Source: Trematomus loennbergii | Taxonomy: Eukaryota > Chordata > Actinopteri > Perciformes > Nototheniidae | Direction of reading: 5' to 3' | Assembly (NCBI GenBank): GCA_012861695.1 | Contig: JAAOOA010000447.1 | Location: 209,001 to 273,000, forward strand | Length of the DNA stretch: 64,000 nucleotides | Shown: positions 46,195 to 58,600 of the stretch, piece by piece | Numbering within the stretch: the first letter of the stretch is position 1 | How the letters are laid out: each line of letters begins with the position of its first letter | The notes under the pieces: generated by a model | What the model was told of the DNA's origin: nothing | Seen by the model: only the letters and a program-made list of their open reading frames with translations | Databases searched by the model: none | Position numbers and translations under genes: made by a program

Positions 46195-47220
46195 TGTGTG
46201 TGAGAGTGTTTCACATGTGTGTGTGTGAGAGTGTTTCACATGTGTGTGTGAGAGTGTTTCACATGTGTGTGTGAGAGTGTTTCACATGTGTGTGTGTGAG
46301 AGTGTTTCACATGTGTGTGTGAGAGAGTGTTTCACATGTGTGTGTGAGAGTGTTTCACATGTGTGTGTGTGAGAGTGTTTCACATGTGTGTGTGAGAGAG
46401 TGTTTCACATGTGTGTGTGTGAGAGTGTTTCACATGTGTGTGTGTGAGAGTGTTTCACATGTGTGTGTGTGAGAGTGTTTCACATGTGTGTGTGTGAGAG
46501 TGTTTCACATGTGTGTGTGAGAGTGTTTCACATGTGTGTGTGAGGTGTGTTTCACATGGTGTGTGAGAGTGTTTCACATGTGTGTGTGAGAGTGTTTCAC
46601 ATGTGTGTGTGAGAGTGTTTCACATGTGTGTGAGAGAGTGTTTCACATGTGTGTGTGAGAGTGTTTCACATGTGTGTATGTGAGAGTGTTTCACATGTGT
46701 GTGTGTGAGAGTGTTTCACATGTGTGGTTGTGTGTGAGTGTTTCACATGTGTGTGTGAGAGTGTTTCACATGTGTGTGTGAGAGTGTTTCACATGTGTGT
46801 GTGTGAGAGTGTTTCAGGTGTGTGTGTGGAGATGTTTCACATGTGTGTGTGTGAGAGTGTTTCACATGTGTGTGTGTGAGAGTGTTTCACATGGTGTGTG
46901 TGAGAGTGTTTCACATGTGGTGTGTGAGAGTGTTTCACATGTGTGTGTGAGAGTGTTTCACATGTGTGTGTGAGAGTGTTTCACATGTGTGTGTGAGAGT
47001 GTTTCACATGTGTGTGTGAGAGTGTTTCACATGTGTGTGTGTGAGAGTGTTTCACATGTGTGTGTGTGGGTGTTCACATGTGTGTGTGTGGAGTGTTTTC
47101 AGGTGTGTGTGTGTGAGAGTGTTTCACATGTGTGTCAGAGTGTTTCACATGTGTGTGTGTGTGAGAGTGTTTTCACATGGTGTGTGTGTGTGTGTAAGTG
47201 TTTCACATGTGTGTGTGTGT

Positions 47221-47272
<52 letters not shown>

Positions 47273-48023
47273 AGTGTTTTCACATGTGTGTGTGAGAGTG
47301 TTTCACATGTGTGTGTGTGTGTGAGTGCGTTTCAGGTGTGTGTGGTGAGAGTGTTTCAGTTGTTTGAGAGCGTTTCAGGTGTGTGTGTGTGAGAGTGTTC
47401 ACATGTGTGTGAGAGTGTTTCACATGTGTGTGTGAGAGTGTTTCACATGTGTGTGAGAGTGTTTCACATGTGTGTGTGTGAGAGTGTTTCACATGTGTGT
47501 GTGTGAGAGTGTTTCACATGTGTGTGTGAGAGAGTGTTTCACATGTGTGTGTGAGAGATGTTTCACATGTGTGTGTGAGAGTGTTTCACATGTGTGTGTG
47601 TGAGAGTGTTTCACATGTGTGTGTGTGAGAGTGTTTCACATGTGTGTGTGTGAGAGTGTTTCACATGTGTGTGTGAGAGTGTTTCACATGTGTGTGTGTG
47701 AGAGTGTTTCACATGTGTGTGTGTGTGAGTGTTTCACATGGTGTGTGAGAGTGTTTCACATGTGTGTGTGTGTGAGAGTGTTTCACATGTGGTGAGAGTG
47801 TTTCACAGGTGTGTGTGTGAGAGTGTTTCACATGTGTGTGTGAGAGTGTTTCACATGTGTGTGTGAGAGTGTTTCACATGTGTGTGTGTGAGAGTGTTTC
47901 AGGTGTGTGTGTGTGAGAGTGTTTCACATGTGTGTGAGAGTGTTTCACATGTGTGTGTGTGTGAGAGTGTTTCACATGTGTGTGTTGTGTGTGTGTGTGT
48001 ATGGTGTTCACATTGTGGTGTGT

Positions 48024-48058
<35 letters not shown>

Positions 48059-48482
48059 AGTGTTTCACATGTGTGTGTGAGAGTGTTTCACATGTGTGTG
48101 TGTGAGAGTGTTTCACATGTGTGTGTGTGAGAGTGTTTCACATGTGTGTGTGTGAGAGTGTTTCACATGTGTGTGTGTGAGAGTGTTTCACATGTGTGTG
48201 TGTGAGAGTGTTTCACATGTGTGTGTGAGAGTGTTTCATGTGTGTGTGAGAGTGTATCACATGTGTGTGTGTGAGTGTTTCAGGTGTGTGTGTGTGAGTG
48301 TTTCACATGTGTGTGAGAGTGTTTCAGGTGTGTGTGTGTGAGAGTGTTTCACATGTGTGTGTGTGAGAGTGTTTCAGGTGTGTGTGTGTGAGAGTGTTTC
48401 ACATGTGGTGTGTGTGAGAGTGTTTCACATGTGTGTGTGTGTGTGTGTGTGTTGAGTGTTTCACATGTGTGTGTGTGTGTGT

Positions 48483-48518
<36 letters not shown>

Positions 48519-48825
48519 AGTGTTTCACATGTGTGTGTGTGTGAGTGTTTCACATGTGTGTGTGTGAGAGTGTTTCACATGTGTGTGTGAGAGTGTTTCA
48601 CATGTGTGTGTGAGAGTGTTTCACATGTGTGTGTGAGAGTGTTTCACATGGTGTGTGTGTGAGTGTTTCACATGTGTGTGTGTGAGTGTTTCACATGTGT
48701 GTGTGAGAGTGTTTCACATGTGTGTGTGAGAGTGTTTCACATGTGTGTGTGAGAGTGTTTCACATGTGTGTGTGTGAGAGTGTTTCACATGTGTGTGTGT
48801 GAGAGTGTATCACATGTGTATGTGA
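46195..48825. repeat. GTGTTTCACATGTGTGTG satellite, zone 2
   Basis: A more uniform array of about 22-25 bp units, GAGAGTGTTTCACATGTGTG with variable TG extension, roughly 110 copies. The TTTCACATGTG core includes the palindrome CACATGTG. Frames through it read CV/HT repeats and are not genes. Confidence 0.93.
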
Positions 48826-48869
48826 ACGGTATTTCTGAGTAATGTCCCTAGCGGCCCCTCATACTTATC

Positions 48870-51640
48870 GTCCTATTGAAAATTGTTCGCTGAGTCAAAA
48901 GAGAATTTCACTTGCGTTGCATTTTACAGTGAAATAATGTTCTCTTTTTTCTAAAGACATTTCTGATGACTGACCTTTACTACGCAGTTTGAAAACAATA
49001 AAACATTACAAGAAATCATTTGAGACTCATATTTTTCTTTATGCAAGCAGTCAAAGTTTATATCTTGATAGGATTAAAGATTGTTGAAGGTTTTGTCTCT
49101 ACGTTTCTTGGTATTTAGCCTTATTTTTAAGAATACTTTAATAGCACCAAATGCTGAATTTAAGTAGATTTTTCTACATATCAAGAAAATAATTCTTAAA
49201 TCTTATCTTTGTCTCAAATGTACCTGTTTAAAGTGAAGCTGCACTGGATCTAAAGATATGTTGCTAACATCAAATAGAATAGCAGTAGAAGCTGAATTCA
49301 AGCACATGTTCCTTATAATTAGATATAATTCTTAAAGATATTCCTTGCTTCAATTCAAATGTACTTATTTTTGGTTTGAAAACACTTGTTTTAAGATATC
49401 TTGTAGATCTTTTAGGCTAGATGTATTTACTTGTTTTAAGATATCTGTAGATCTTTTTAGGCTAGATGTATTTACTTGTTTTAAGAAGGTCTTGGCAAGT
49501 GCATTTTCTTGTTCTGTTGGTAGATCATTTTTCTTATTTTAGTTTATTCAGGCTTGTTTTTTGAGGCTTAGTTTTTGCAGTGTACGTTCTCTCCATGAAG
49601 ACACGCTGCACACACCATGCTACACTCACTCTGTGGAAACACTTGATCACATTCTTCCTGAGGGTTTATTATATTAGTAACTCCACACTGTGGAGCATAG
49701 AGCCATGGTTATCTGTCTCTTAGATAGTTAGACCTGGATTTATTACAATTCATGGGTTTTCATTCAATGTTCTTATGGAGAAATCAGATGAAGAAATAAA
49801 TAGTGGTGGACTGACATGGGTTTTAAAATGGACGATATTGTGTTTTTTCTTTTGCATCTGATACCAATTCAATAATAATGAGACACAAACTACTTTAGAA
49901 GGTGTGCATTGCATTCAATTTCATTAGATTACTAAACAGTGTCAGTGGAAAGGGGCTCACTCAGATGTTTAAATAAATACATAATCAGAAAATTCTCACT
50001 TTTTGAAAATCTCAAATTCGCACTTTCAGAAAATCAAAAACGTTTTTTTTGAAAATCTCAGAATTTTGGCACTTTTGTGTTTTTATGTCATCGTTTCTGA
50101 AGCTGCAGCACATTTCTCATAGTGGAAGTGTTTTGAGGCGTTTGGATCTGTCGGCCACCGTAGAAACAGAAATGTTTTCTTGGAGGTGTTTTTTTGTCTA
50201 ATAAAATGTCTTTGAGATGCCAGCTTCAGATTTAGTCTTTTTATTGTTATTTATTATTTAGAGGACACACTTTCATCACACTCTCTGTGCCTGGTTGAAG
50301 AACCACAATGGCTCCTGAATCATTTCAGTGGTAACTGGGTTTGAAATAAAGCTGATTGTTACACATTGTTCTGTCGGGGTTCTGTTCAGAGAACAATCCT
50401 CTCCTGGCTCGCCAACATGATCTCATTCATACATCTTCAACTGGGATCAATGGTTTCACATTCATACCTGACACATTCATTAAACAGGTCAGAAAATGAG
50501 ACAGACTCCAGAAGTCACTTTGAATATGTTTACTGTAGATGTTAAAGATTACAATACACCAATCTGGTCTGCAGAGAGAATCCTCCGGTACATCCTGACT
50601 CCAGATGAAAGGAGACATGATGTCACTTTCCCAGTGATCACAGCCAGCACTGATTGGTGAATATTAAGAAGGGTTATATTGAAGTGACTGCTGCCCTCTA
50701 GTGCTCAGAGGGATTATGACAGCATGGCAGTGGCTCTTGTTATTTCATCAGCGATCAGTACTAATGTCCATTATGATCATTCAGAATCAGCTTCATTAAC
50801 AAACTATGTGAACATAAAGGACGTCTGTATTTCTCTCAGTGCTCTTACAAAAGGAGAACCAAGCTGAACCAAGCAAAGCGTGAACATTCATAAATCTGGA
50901 GAAACAGCAAGACATTTGGAGACAAAGACACAAACCAGAGTGGCTCTGAATCTGAAGCTTTGTTTTCTAAGTGATCTGGTTTCAAAGAGCACAGATAACG
51001 TCTCTGCTGAGGGGCGAAGGAGCGTCAGGAAACGCTCTCAGGAAGAGTCCGTCTGATTGGTCAGAACTCTGGAGGTGGAAATCATAAAGTTTCTCTCTCT
51101 TAGTTTCAGTTGTTTCTTTGAGTTTCCACTCCCTCTGTAATCTGCCTCAGGTCACTTTGAATCTGGGTTCATGTCTACCTTTACCACCAACATCTACCCA
51201 GAGGTGGACAGTGACTAAGATCATTCACTCAAGTACTGTACAAGTACTTTGGAGGTACTTGGACTTCACTTGAGTACTTCCATTTCCTGCTATTTAATAC
51301 TTCTATTCCACAAATAATGATCCAGTTTCTTGGCCTGTTCATATTTGTAATAGAAAATATAAGATAATGAATTATGATGTACTAATAAGGATATATAAAA
51401 TACCTTTGAGTATAAAAGACATTAAAGTTAGCTCCACCTTTACCGGCGGCACAGTTCAAATGAAGAACACATGAATGCATCACTAATTATAATCCAGTGA
51501 TATAATACTGTATATCCCAGGAACCCAGTACTTCTACAGAGTATTTATACACTGTAGAGTATTACTACTTTTACTGCAGTAACAGACCTGAGTACTGGTG
51601 GAACACGTGTGATTGATTTGACGTCAGACGGTCAGTCATG
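48870..51640. other. intergenic, downstream of the NLR gene
   Basis: No coding region recognised. A 55-bp block with TACTTGTTTTAAGATATCT and GTAGATCTTTTAGGCTAGAT is tandemly doubled at about 49385-49480. Fish-type GTACTTGGAGGTACTTG sequence lies at 51225-51290. Confidence 0.45.
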
Positions 51641-51642
51641 TG

Positions 51643-52060
51643 GGGGGGGGGGGTCTCACTCCTGCAGAGAACACAGAGACACTGAGGAACCAGGGGGGGG
51701 GGGGGTCTCACTCCTGCAGAGAACACAGAGACACTGAGGAACCAGGGGGGGGGGGGTCTCACTCCTGCAGAGAACACAGAGACACTGAGGAACCGGGGGG
51801 GGGGGGGTCTCACTCCTGCAGAGAACACAGAGACACTGAGGAACCAGGGGGGGGGGGGGGGTCTCACTCCTGCAGAGAACACAGAGACACTGAGGAACCA
51901 GGGGGGGGGGGGGTCTCACTCCTGCAGAGAACACAGAGACACTGAGGAACCAGGGGGGGGGGGGTCTCACTCCTGCAGAGAACACAGAGACACTGAGGAA
52001 CCAGGGGGGGGGGGGGGGTCTCACTCCTGCAGAGAACACAGAGACACTGAGGAACCATGT
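51643..52060. repeat. minisatellite made from the end of the SPRY exon
   Basis: Eight copies of a 39-bp segment (TCTCACTCCTGCAGAGAACA, then CAGAGACACTGAGGAACCA), separated by runs of 11-16 G. On the minus strand the segment is the last codons of the SPRY exon, [11 protein letters not shown] and its TGA stop. The copy at about 52020-52058 is the original, joined in frame to the domain. The other seven are tandem copies beyond the stop. Confidence 0.93.
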
Positions 52061-52610
52061 AACCATAACCTAAACCCAGCATAGAGAGGTTCAGTGAATG
52101 TGGCTCTGAAGGTGTGGAGGTGGGTCAGTGTGTCAGAGGAGACTCTGTAGAAGGAGAGAGAGCCAGCAGGATGATCCAGATACACTGCTACTCTATGAGA
52201 GGAGGAGGAGGAGGAGGAGGAGGAGGAGGAGGAGGAGGAGGAGGAGGAGGAGGAGGGGAGGAGGGGAGGAGATGTTTGTTTTTCTCTTATTGTGATAGAC
52301 AGAGTAACTTCCATCAGAGAGACAGACTCCAGGACTGATCATTCCCTCCAAACCTACAGTCCCCTCCGTATCCTCTCCTGCTGATTCCTCTGTAAGTCAC
52401 TGATACAGAAACCTCTCTCCCTCTCGACCTCCCAGTAACAGCGACCAGTCAGAGCTTCTCTGCACATCAGCTGAGTATAGCAGGAGTCAAACCTCTCTGG
52501 ATGATCAGGATAGTTCTGCTCCTCTCTCACCCATGTCACCTTCCTGTTGTCCTCAGACAGTATGAGTCCTCTGTTCACTGTGTTTGAGTCCGGTGTGAGT
52601 CCACAGGAAT
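52021..52610 (-). CDS. NLR PRY-SPRY (B30.2) exon
   Basis: Begins after a CATCAG acceptor with [20 protein letters not shown], then [20 protein letters not shown] and [10 protein letters not shown], the PRY and early SPRY blocks. After a one-base shift comes [20 protein letters not shown] and NDQSWSLS, and after a second shift [11 protein letters not shown] poly-Ser stretch coded by (TCC)n leads into [20 protein letters not shown] and [10 protein letters not shown], ending [15 protein letters not shown]. B30.2 domains bind protein ligands and are the usual C-terminus of many fish NLRs. The poly-Ser tract is much longer than the short loop expected here. Confidence 0.88.
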
Positions 52611-55600
52611 CTGATGAGAGACACAGCAGGTATTAAAGGTTACTAAAGTCCCTGTGATGTCCCAGTGTGAAGATGTCATGATTAAAAACACACTTACACT
52701 TCCTGAGACCTGGCCTCAAGAACCGGACTGCAGCAGGCTCCAGGCTGAAAGCAGAGGGGGGGGGTCAGCATGGAAACATGTCTCACTGGTCAGTTAAGGT
52801 ACGTTCACACCGGGCGCATCTCCGTTACATGTAAAGTCAATGCAAAGACGCAGATAGGTCCATTTGTATGGATTGAGAGTCAAATGTGCGTGACACTGTA
52901 ACTGCTGTGAGTCAGAACACCAAAGCATTCATTCATGTGTTTTACTAACCAGTATCAGTATGTCCTGATTTCACTAGCATTTGAAACCTCTATTACAATT
53001 ACATCACTGTCAAATATGTTAATATAGTATCTACCATAGCCTCTAGATCAGGGGTCTCCAACCTTTTTTAGGGTGAGGGCTACTTTCAAAAAATAAAACA
53101 AGTCGTGAGCTACTTTTCTTCTGTTTATGTTTTTTGCAGTGTATATATTTAGCACATTTAACACATGACATGCTGACCTTTAACCTTTGTGTCTGTTATT
53201 AATTACCACTTGCCGTGTGGTGTGTGCGTCAAGTGCAATAAATAAATATGCAAGTTGCAGCACACACAGTAAAGCTCTGCCCCTCATGTGCTGTATAGGC
53301 TGCATGATAGGCTGCTCAGTGGGGCTGATGTGCTGTATAGGCTGCATGATAGGCTGCTCAATGGGGCTGATGTGCTGTATAGGCTGCATGATAGGCTGCT
53401 CAATGGGGCTGATGTGCTGTATAGGCTGCATGATAGGCTGCTCAATGGGGCTGATGTGCTGTATAGGCTGCATGATAGGCTGCTCAATGGGGCTGATGTG
53501 CTGTATAGGCTGCATGATAGGCTGCTCAGTGGGGCTGATGTGCTGTATAGGCTGCATGATAGGCTGCTCAGTGGGGCTGATGTGCTGTATAGGCTGCATG
53601 ATAGGCTGCTCAGTGGGGCTGATGTGCTCTATAGGCTGCATGATAGGCTGCTCAATGGGGCTGATGTGCTGTATAGGCTGCATGATAGGCTGCTCAATGG
53701 GGCTGATGTGCTGTATAGGCTGCATGATAGGCTGCTCAATGGGGCTGATGTGCTGTATAGGCTGCATGATAGGCTGCTCAATGGGGCTGATGTGCTGTAT
53801 AGGCTGCATGATAGGCTGCTCAATGGGGCTGATGTGCTGTATAGGCTGCATGATAGGCTGCTCAATGGGGCTGATGTGCTGTATAGGCTGCATGATAGGC
53901 TGCTCAATGGGGCTGATGTGCTGTATAGGCTGCATGATAGGCTGCTCAATGGGGCTGATGTGCTGTATAGGCTGCATGATAGGCTGCTCAATGGGGCTGA
54001 TGTGCTGTATAGGCTGCATGATAGGCTGCTCAATGGGGCTGATGTGCTGTATAGGCTGCATGATAGGCTGCTCAATGGGGCTGATGTGCTGTATAGGCTG
54101 CATGATAGGCTGCTCAATGGGGCTGATGTGCTGTATAGGCTGCATGATAGGCTGCTCAATGGGGCTGATGTGCTGTAGATTCTGCCAGAAGGAAAGGTCA
54201 CACTCCTTATGAAGCGGGGAGCTGCCGCTCCACATTGCTTTTCTTCCAGACTGCAACGCTGGTCCCGCAAATCAAGCAAGAACGTGATTGGTGGATATTC
54301 ATTGTGGGGGTGGGGGGAGGAGGGGTGTTAGATAGATATAGAGTTGTAGTAAGTAGAGAGTTCACTATGATTGAGGTTTCGTTTATGCATAGGGTAGATT
54401 CTTTTAATTACATTTCCTTTTTTTTGTGTATATTTTTACATTTTGGATTTGCTTGGCGAGCTCTTATTGAGGGCTTGCGAGCTACTGGTAGCTCGCGATC
54501 GACGTGTTGGAGACCCCTGCTCTAAATGGAGATAAGCTCTGCCTACTCGCCAGCGCGTCTTGTTTGAGGTACGCGAGTAAACACAGCTGGAAGCGGCGGT
54601 CGAGCGATAAGAGCGATGTGAATCCTGCGTCCGGTGTGAACGCACCATTAGTCTGTGAAATGATCTGATATGTCCACTAACTGCTGCTTTCTCATTGGTT
54701 CACTATGCGCTTCATATTTCTGTTTTGGTCTTCATTTCAGATTGCTAATCCCTTTTATACTTCTCTGTTCTTTAGTTGTTTTATTCTGAATTTAAAGCTG
54801 AACGAGGGGGGGGGGGGGGCTTCACACCCTGTAGCTGCTGATGTAATGATGATATTTGAATTGTCAATGAAAAATCTACAAACGGATGAATCCTTCAAGG
54901 GAAGGCTCTTGAATCAGTTTATTTATTCATGATGTCACTTCCTGTGCTTAATCAGACAAATCTGTGTGAACATTCAAACCCCCCACTCTATTTCTGTTGG
55001 TGGTTCCACGATGAACATTGACCCACTGAGGGGGGGTTTCCTCTCAGTTGTGGAACATTTGTGTTTGATGCTAACAGCTGACGGCAGACAGTGTGAAGAG
55101 TCAGGGTCTATCAGCTCTGGTTGTTTCAGGTCATAGGAGCCAGTTTCTACCTCCTCTATCAGACTGAGTGTCTCTCCATACCTGAGCGTGTCCAGTCCAG
55201 CAGACAGCAGCCTCCCCCCTGAGTCTCCTGGATGATTGTAGCTCAGGTCCAGCTCTCTCAGATGGGAGGGGTTTAAAGCTGAGGCCAGAGCATCACAGCC
55301 TTCCTCTGTGATCAGACAGCCTGACAGCCTGCAGACACACAAACAAGCCGTCAGATCATCTGAGGGTCCAGGACTGGAAGGGGGGGGGGGCTTATTACTG
55401 CTTCACCTCTGGGTCATCTCTACACCTAAAACTCCAGTCACTGCTTCACAAGTCAACTGGACAGCCATGGTAAGGGTCTTATTGATATGAACAGATCATC
55501 AAACAAAGGAATAGAGAATAATGTGAACAAAGACACAGAGAGATGACTACAAGAAGATCTGCAGCTGACACTCTACTACAGTTTGGACATCAGACCTCCA

Positions 55601-58600
55601 ACACCACCAGGTAGATCGTCTCAGACGCTCACAGTGTGGCCTATTGAGGCTGGAAATACCCAATCTCTGAGCCCAGTCACTGCACAGAAGAAGCTTTAAT
55701 CTGACGCCCATTGAGACTGCTTGTTTCTGTGATCTCATCCTTTCAGTGACTACCTAAAGCTCATGACGGTGAGTAAGGGTTGATCGTAGACGGACTGGTA
55801 AATAGAGAGTTTTGCCTCCAGCTCAGCTGACTCTGCAACAAACTGCTTGTCCATCTAACGCAGGGGTGGATTTTGTGGTGGTCTACCGTCCGCCCTTAAG
55901 CATCCAACTGCGGACTCCTGACACTCAGACACTTTTCATAGTTTTAGGTTACCAGGGGCACGCTTGTCTGGCAGTTATGCACATGGGGGTTTTGTCCAAG
56001 GCAGTGTGCTTAAGTCAGGGGGCCCGGGGACTCAAGGTGCGCATGGCAGGCCGCCTATGAGCGGCCAAAATGTTTTAATTCACTCATTATTGTCGTTTTT
56101 AGACAGTGTACATTGGACGACATAAACATACGGAGTTATGGACATAAACGTGTCAGTATAGACAGAACAATGTACATATTAATCATATTTATTTTGTTAA
56201 ATGTACAAGAAGCTAAAAACAGCAGAATCACTGCTTTAAGCAGCATATCACACTCACAGGCAGACATACACACACCCAGGGTGAAAAGATAACATATTTA
56301 CCCAGGAATAAGTGTGCAAAACATGGGTACATTAGTGTTTAAAGTCGGGGGAACTGTTTTAATTCAGGACCAGGGTGAAAAGATAACATATTTACCCAGG
56401 AATAAGTGTCTGAATCATGGGTACATTAGTGCTCAAACTCGATTATAATGTTTTAATTCCGGAGGTTACGTGTTGGTTCACTCGTCTCACACACCCAGAG
56501 TGTTAAACAACATTTTTACAAATGTTATAAATTAGTCTAGAGCTCCATCTATTGTAATTTGAGTGTCCCATGTACATGTCTGTACATATGGCCTCACGCA
56601 CTACTAACTCAAACTCAATTTCATCGCGGGCCACATTCGCATAAAGGTTGCACTCAAAGGGCCGGTTGTAACTATATAAATATATTATAATATATAAAAT
56701 AATTCATTATATTACATTATTGTCTCTGAATTGGATTATTATCGGATAGGATAATAACTTAGTAATTAACTACGTCTGAAAGCAGAAGTCCAGGGCAAAT
56801 AATTGCAAGTCTCTTCAGTGCGCATGTCCCAAAACGAGATGCATTGTGGGACATGTAGTTTATGGGCAACCTGCTTCTGTAAAGTGGCATGTAACCGTAT
56901 AATAAACGTATTATATTCTTTGCAAGCTCTTGCGGGGCCACATAAAATGAAGTCGCGGGCCGGATTTGGCCCCCGGGCCTCGAGTTTGAGACCCCTGATC
57001 TAACGCTTCATTTGACCCTCACTCGTTAATGAGACCCTGAGATTATTGAAGTTCCTCGCTTGGGCCGAAACTCCCAGCCAACACGGATGGAGCAATCCAC
57101 CTCGGCCTCAGACTAGGAGGTGCTCGGCTGAAACTACCCAAATGAGTGCTGTAGGTCTAACACTTGTGCCAAATCAACAACAATGAAGCTCTTTGTAGAG
57201 GCTTTAAAGAAGTCTGTGCTAATAATCATTTTGTGAATTGTGTCTTGTTTCACTACAATGATAATATCCATGATGGTGATCCCAAACCACAACAGCATTG
57301 CTGATGTTGGTATTGACTATTACTGCTGCCGAAGTCAAAACTGTACTTTGCTCTGACCTGAGAGTCTTCAGTCACAGTGTGGACTCTCCAGTCCAGCAGA
57401 CAGCAGCTTCACTCCTGAATCCTGCAGGTCATTGTTACTCAGGTCCAGCTCTCTCAGACTAGAGGGACTGGGAGCTGAGGACTGAGGACAGAGCTGCACA
57501 GCTTCTCTCTGACAGGTTACAGCCACTCAGCCTGAAGAGACGATGAGGACAACAGTTATTCAGGAGACAGCAGTGTATTAATAACTGATTCACTAAATCA
57601 AATTATCTGTACTTACAGAGCTTTGTTGGAGGCTTTGACCACTGGCAGCAGCCTCAGAAGAGCCTCCTCTGAAGCAGAGTATTTCTTCAGGTCAAACTCT
57701 TCCAGATCTTCTCCTGATGACAGTAAGATGAAGACCAGAGCTGACCACAGAGCAGGAGACAGTTTCTCTGTGGAGAGACTTCCTGATCTCAGGGACTGCT
57801 GGATCTCCTCCACTAGAGAACGATCATTCAGTTCATTCAGACAGTGGAACAGGTTGATGCTTCTCTCTGCAGACAGATCCTCTTCTATCTTCTTCTTGAT
57901 GTACTGGACTGTTTCCTGGTTGATCTGAGCCACTTCCTGTCTGTGTCAGCAGGCCTCGTAGGAGTTTCTGATTGGTTTCCAGTGAAAGACCCAGGAGAAG
58001 CGACAGGAACAAGTCCAGGTGTCCGTTTGGACTCTGTAAGGCCTGTCCACAGCACTCTGGTAGAGATGTGTTAGTTTAGGTTTGACTTCAGACTTCTGGG
58101 AGGTTGTTGGTTCTTCTGCCAGCAGGTTGACTCCAGAGGTGATGAAGGTCAGATGGACATGAAGAGCAGCCAGAAACTCCTGAACGCTCAGATGGACGAA
58201 GCAGAACACTTGTTCTGGTACAGTCCTCTCTCCTCTCTAAAGACCTCTGTGAACACTCCTGAGTACACTGAGGCTGCTCTGATATCGATGCCACACTCTG
58301 TCAGGTCGGACTTATAGAAGATCAGGTTGCCTTTCTGCAGCTGCTCAAAAGACAGTTTCCCCAGAGACTCCATCATCTTCCTGCTCTCTGGACTCCAGTG
58401 TGATCTGTCTCAGCTCCTCCATCATACTTGAGTTCTTCACTTTGGACTGAACCACCAGGAAGTGGATGTACATCTCAGTCAGGGTCTTGGGCAGCTCTCC
58501 TCCCTCTCTGGTTTTCAACACCTCCTCCAGAACTGAAGCAGAGATCCAGCAGAAGACTGGGATGTGGCACATGATGTGGAGGCTTCGTGAGGTCTTGATG

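Larger units (their letters stand above)
42930..48861. mobile_element. foldback element with one greatly expanded arm
   Basis: Both ends carry the same inverted sequence, TGAGGGGCCGCTAGGGACAT and then TACTCAGAAATACCGTTCAC, for about 50 bp, with TA on each outer side (42928-42929 and 48862-48863). The left arm (42930-43212) is one copy of a TIR of about 280 bp. The right arm is the inverse of it but grown to about 5.6 kb by tandem repetition. Three full copies of the inner landmark 'aataactttggatttcatg' with 'catatgagagatttt' lie at about 44475, 45085 and 45900; the left arm has one inverted copy at about 43015-43090. No transposase is seen. Confidence 0.8.
52797..54647. mobile_element. PIF/Harbinger-type MITE in NLR intron, split by a hAT
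   Basis: Ends AGGTACGTTCACACCGG and CCGGTGTGAACGCACCA form an imperfect inverted repeat, flanked by TTA on each side (52794-52796 and 54648-54650). Without the inner hAT insertion and its duplication it would be about 372 bp. Confidence 0.8.

Noticed and set aside
43441..48130. Many Cys-Val and His-Thr repeat frames
   Set aside because: TG/CA-rich satellite; frames change with the repeat phase and have no protein features.
51571..52082. Pro-rich minus-strand frames repeating [13 protein letters not shown] or [16 protein letters not shown]
   Set aside because: Out-of-frame readings of the SPRY-tail minisatellite; the real frame ends at the first stop at 52021.
53180..54256. 358-residue minus-strand and 341-residue plus-strand open frames
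   Set aside because: Both run through the 42-bp minisatellite, whose period is a multiple of three without stops. They share no homology with a known protein and lie inside a non-autonomous hAT.
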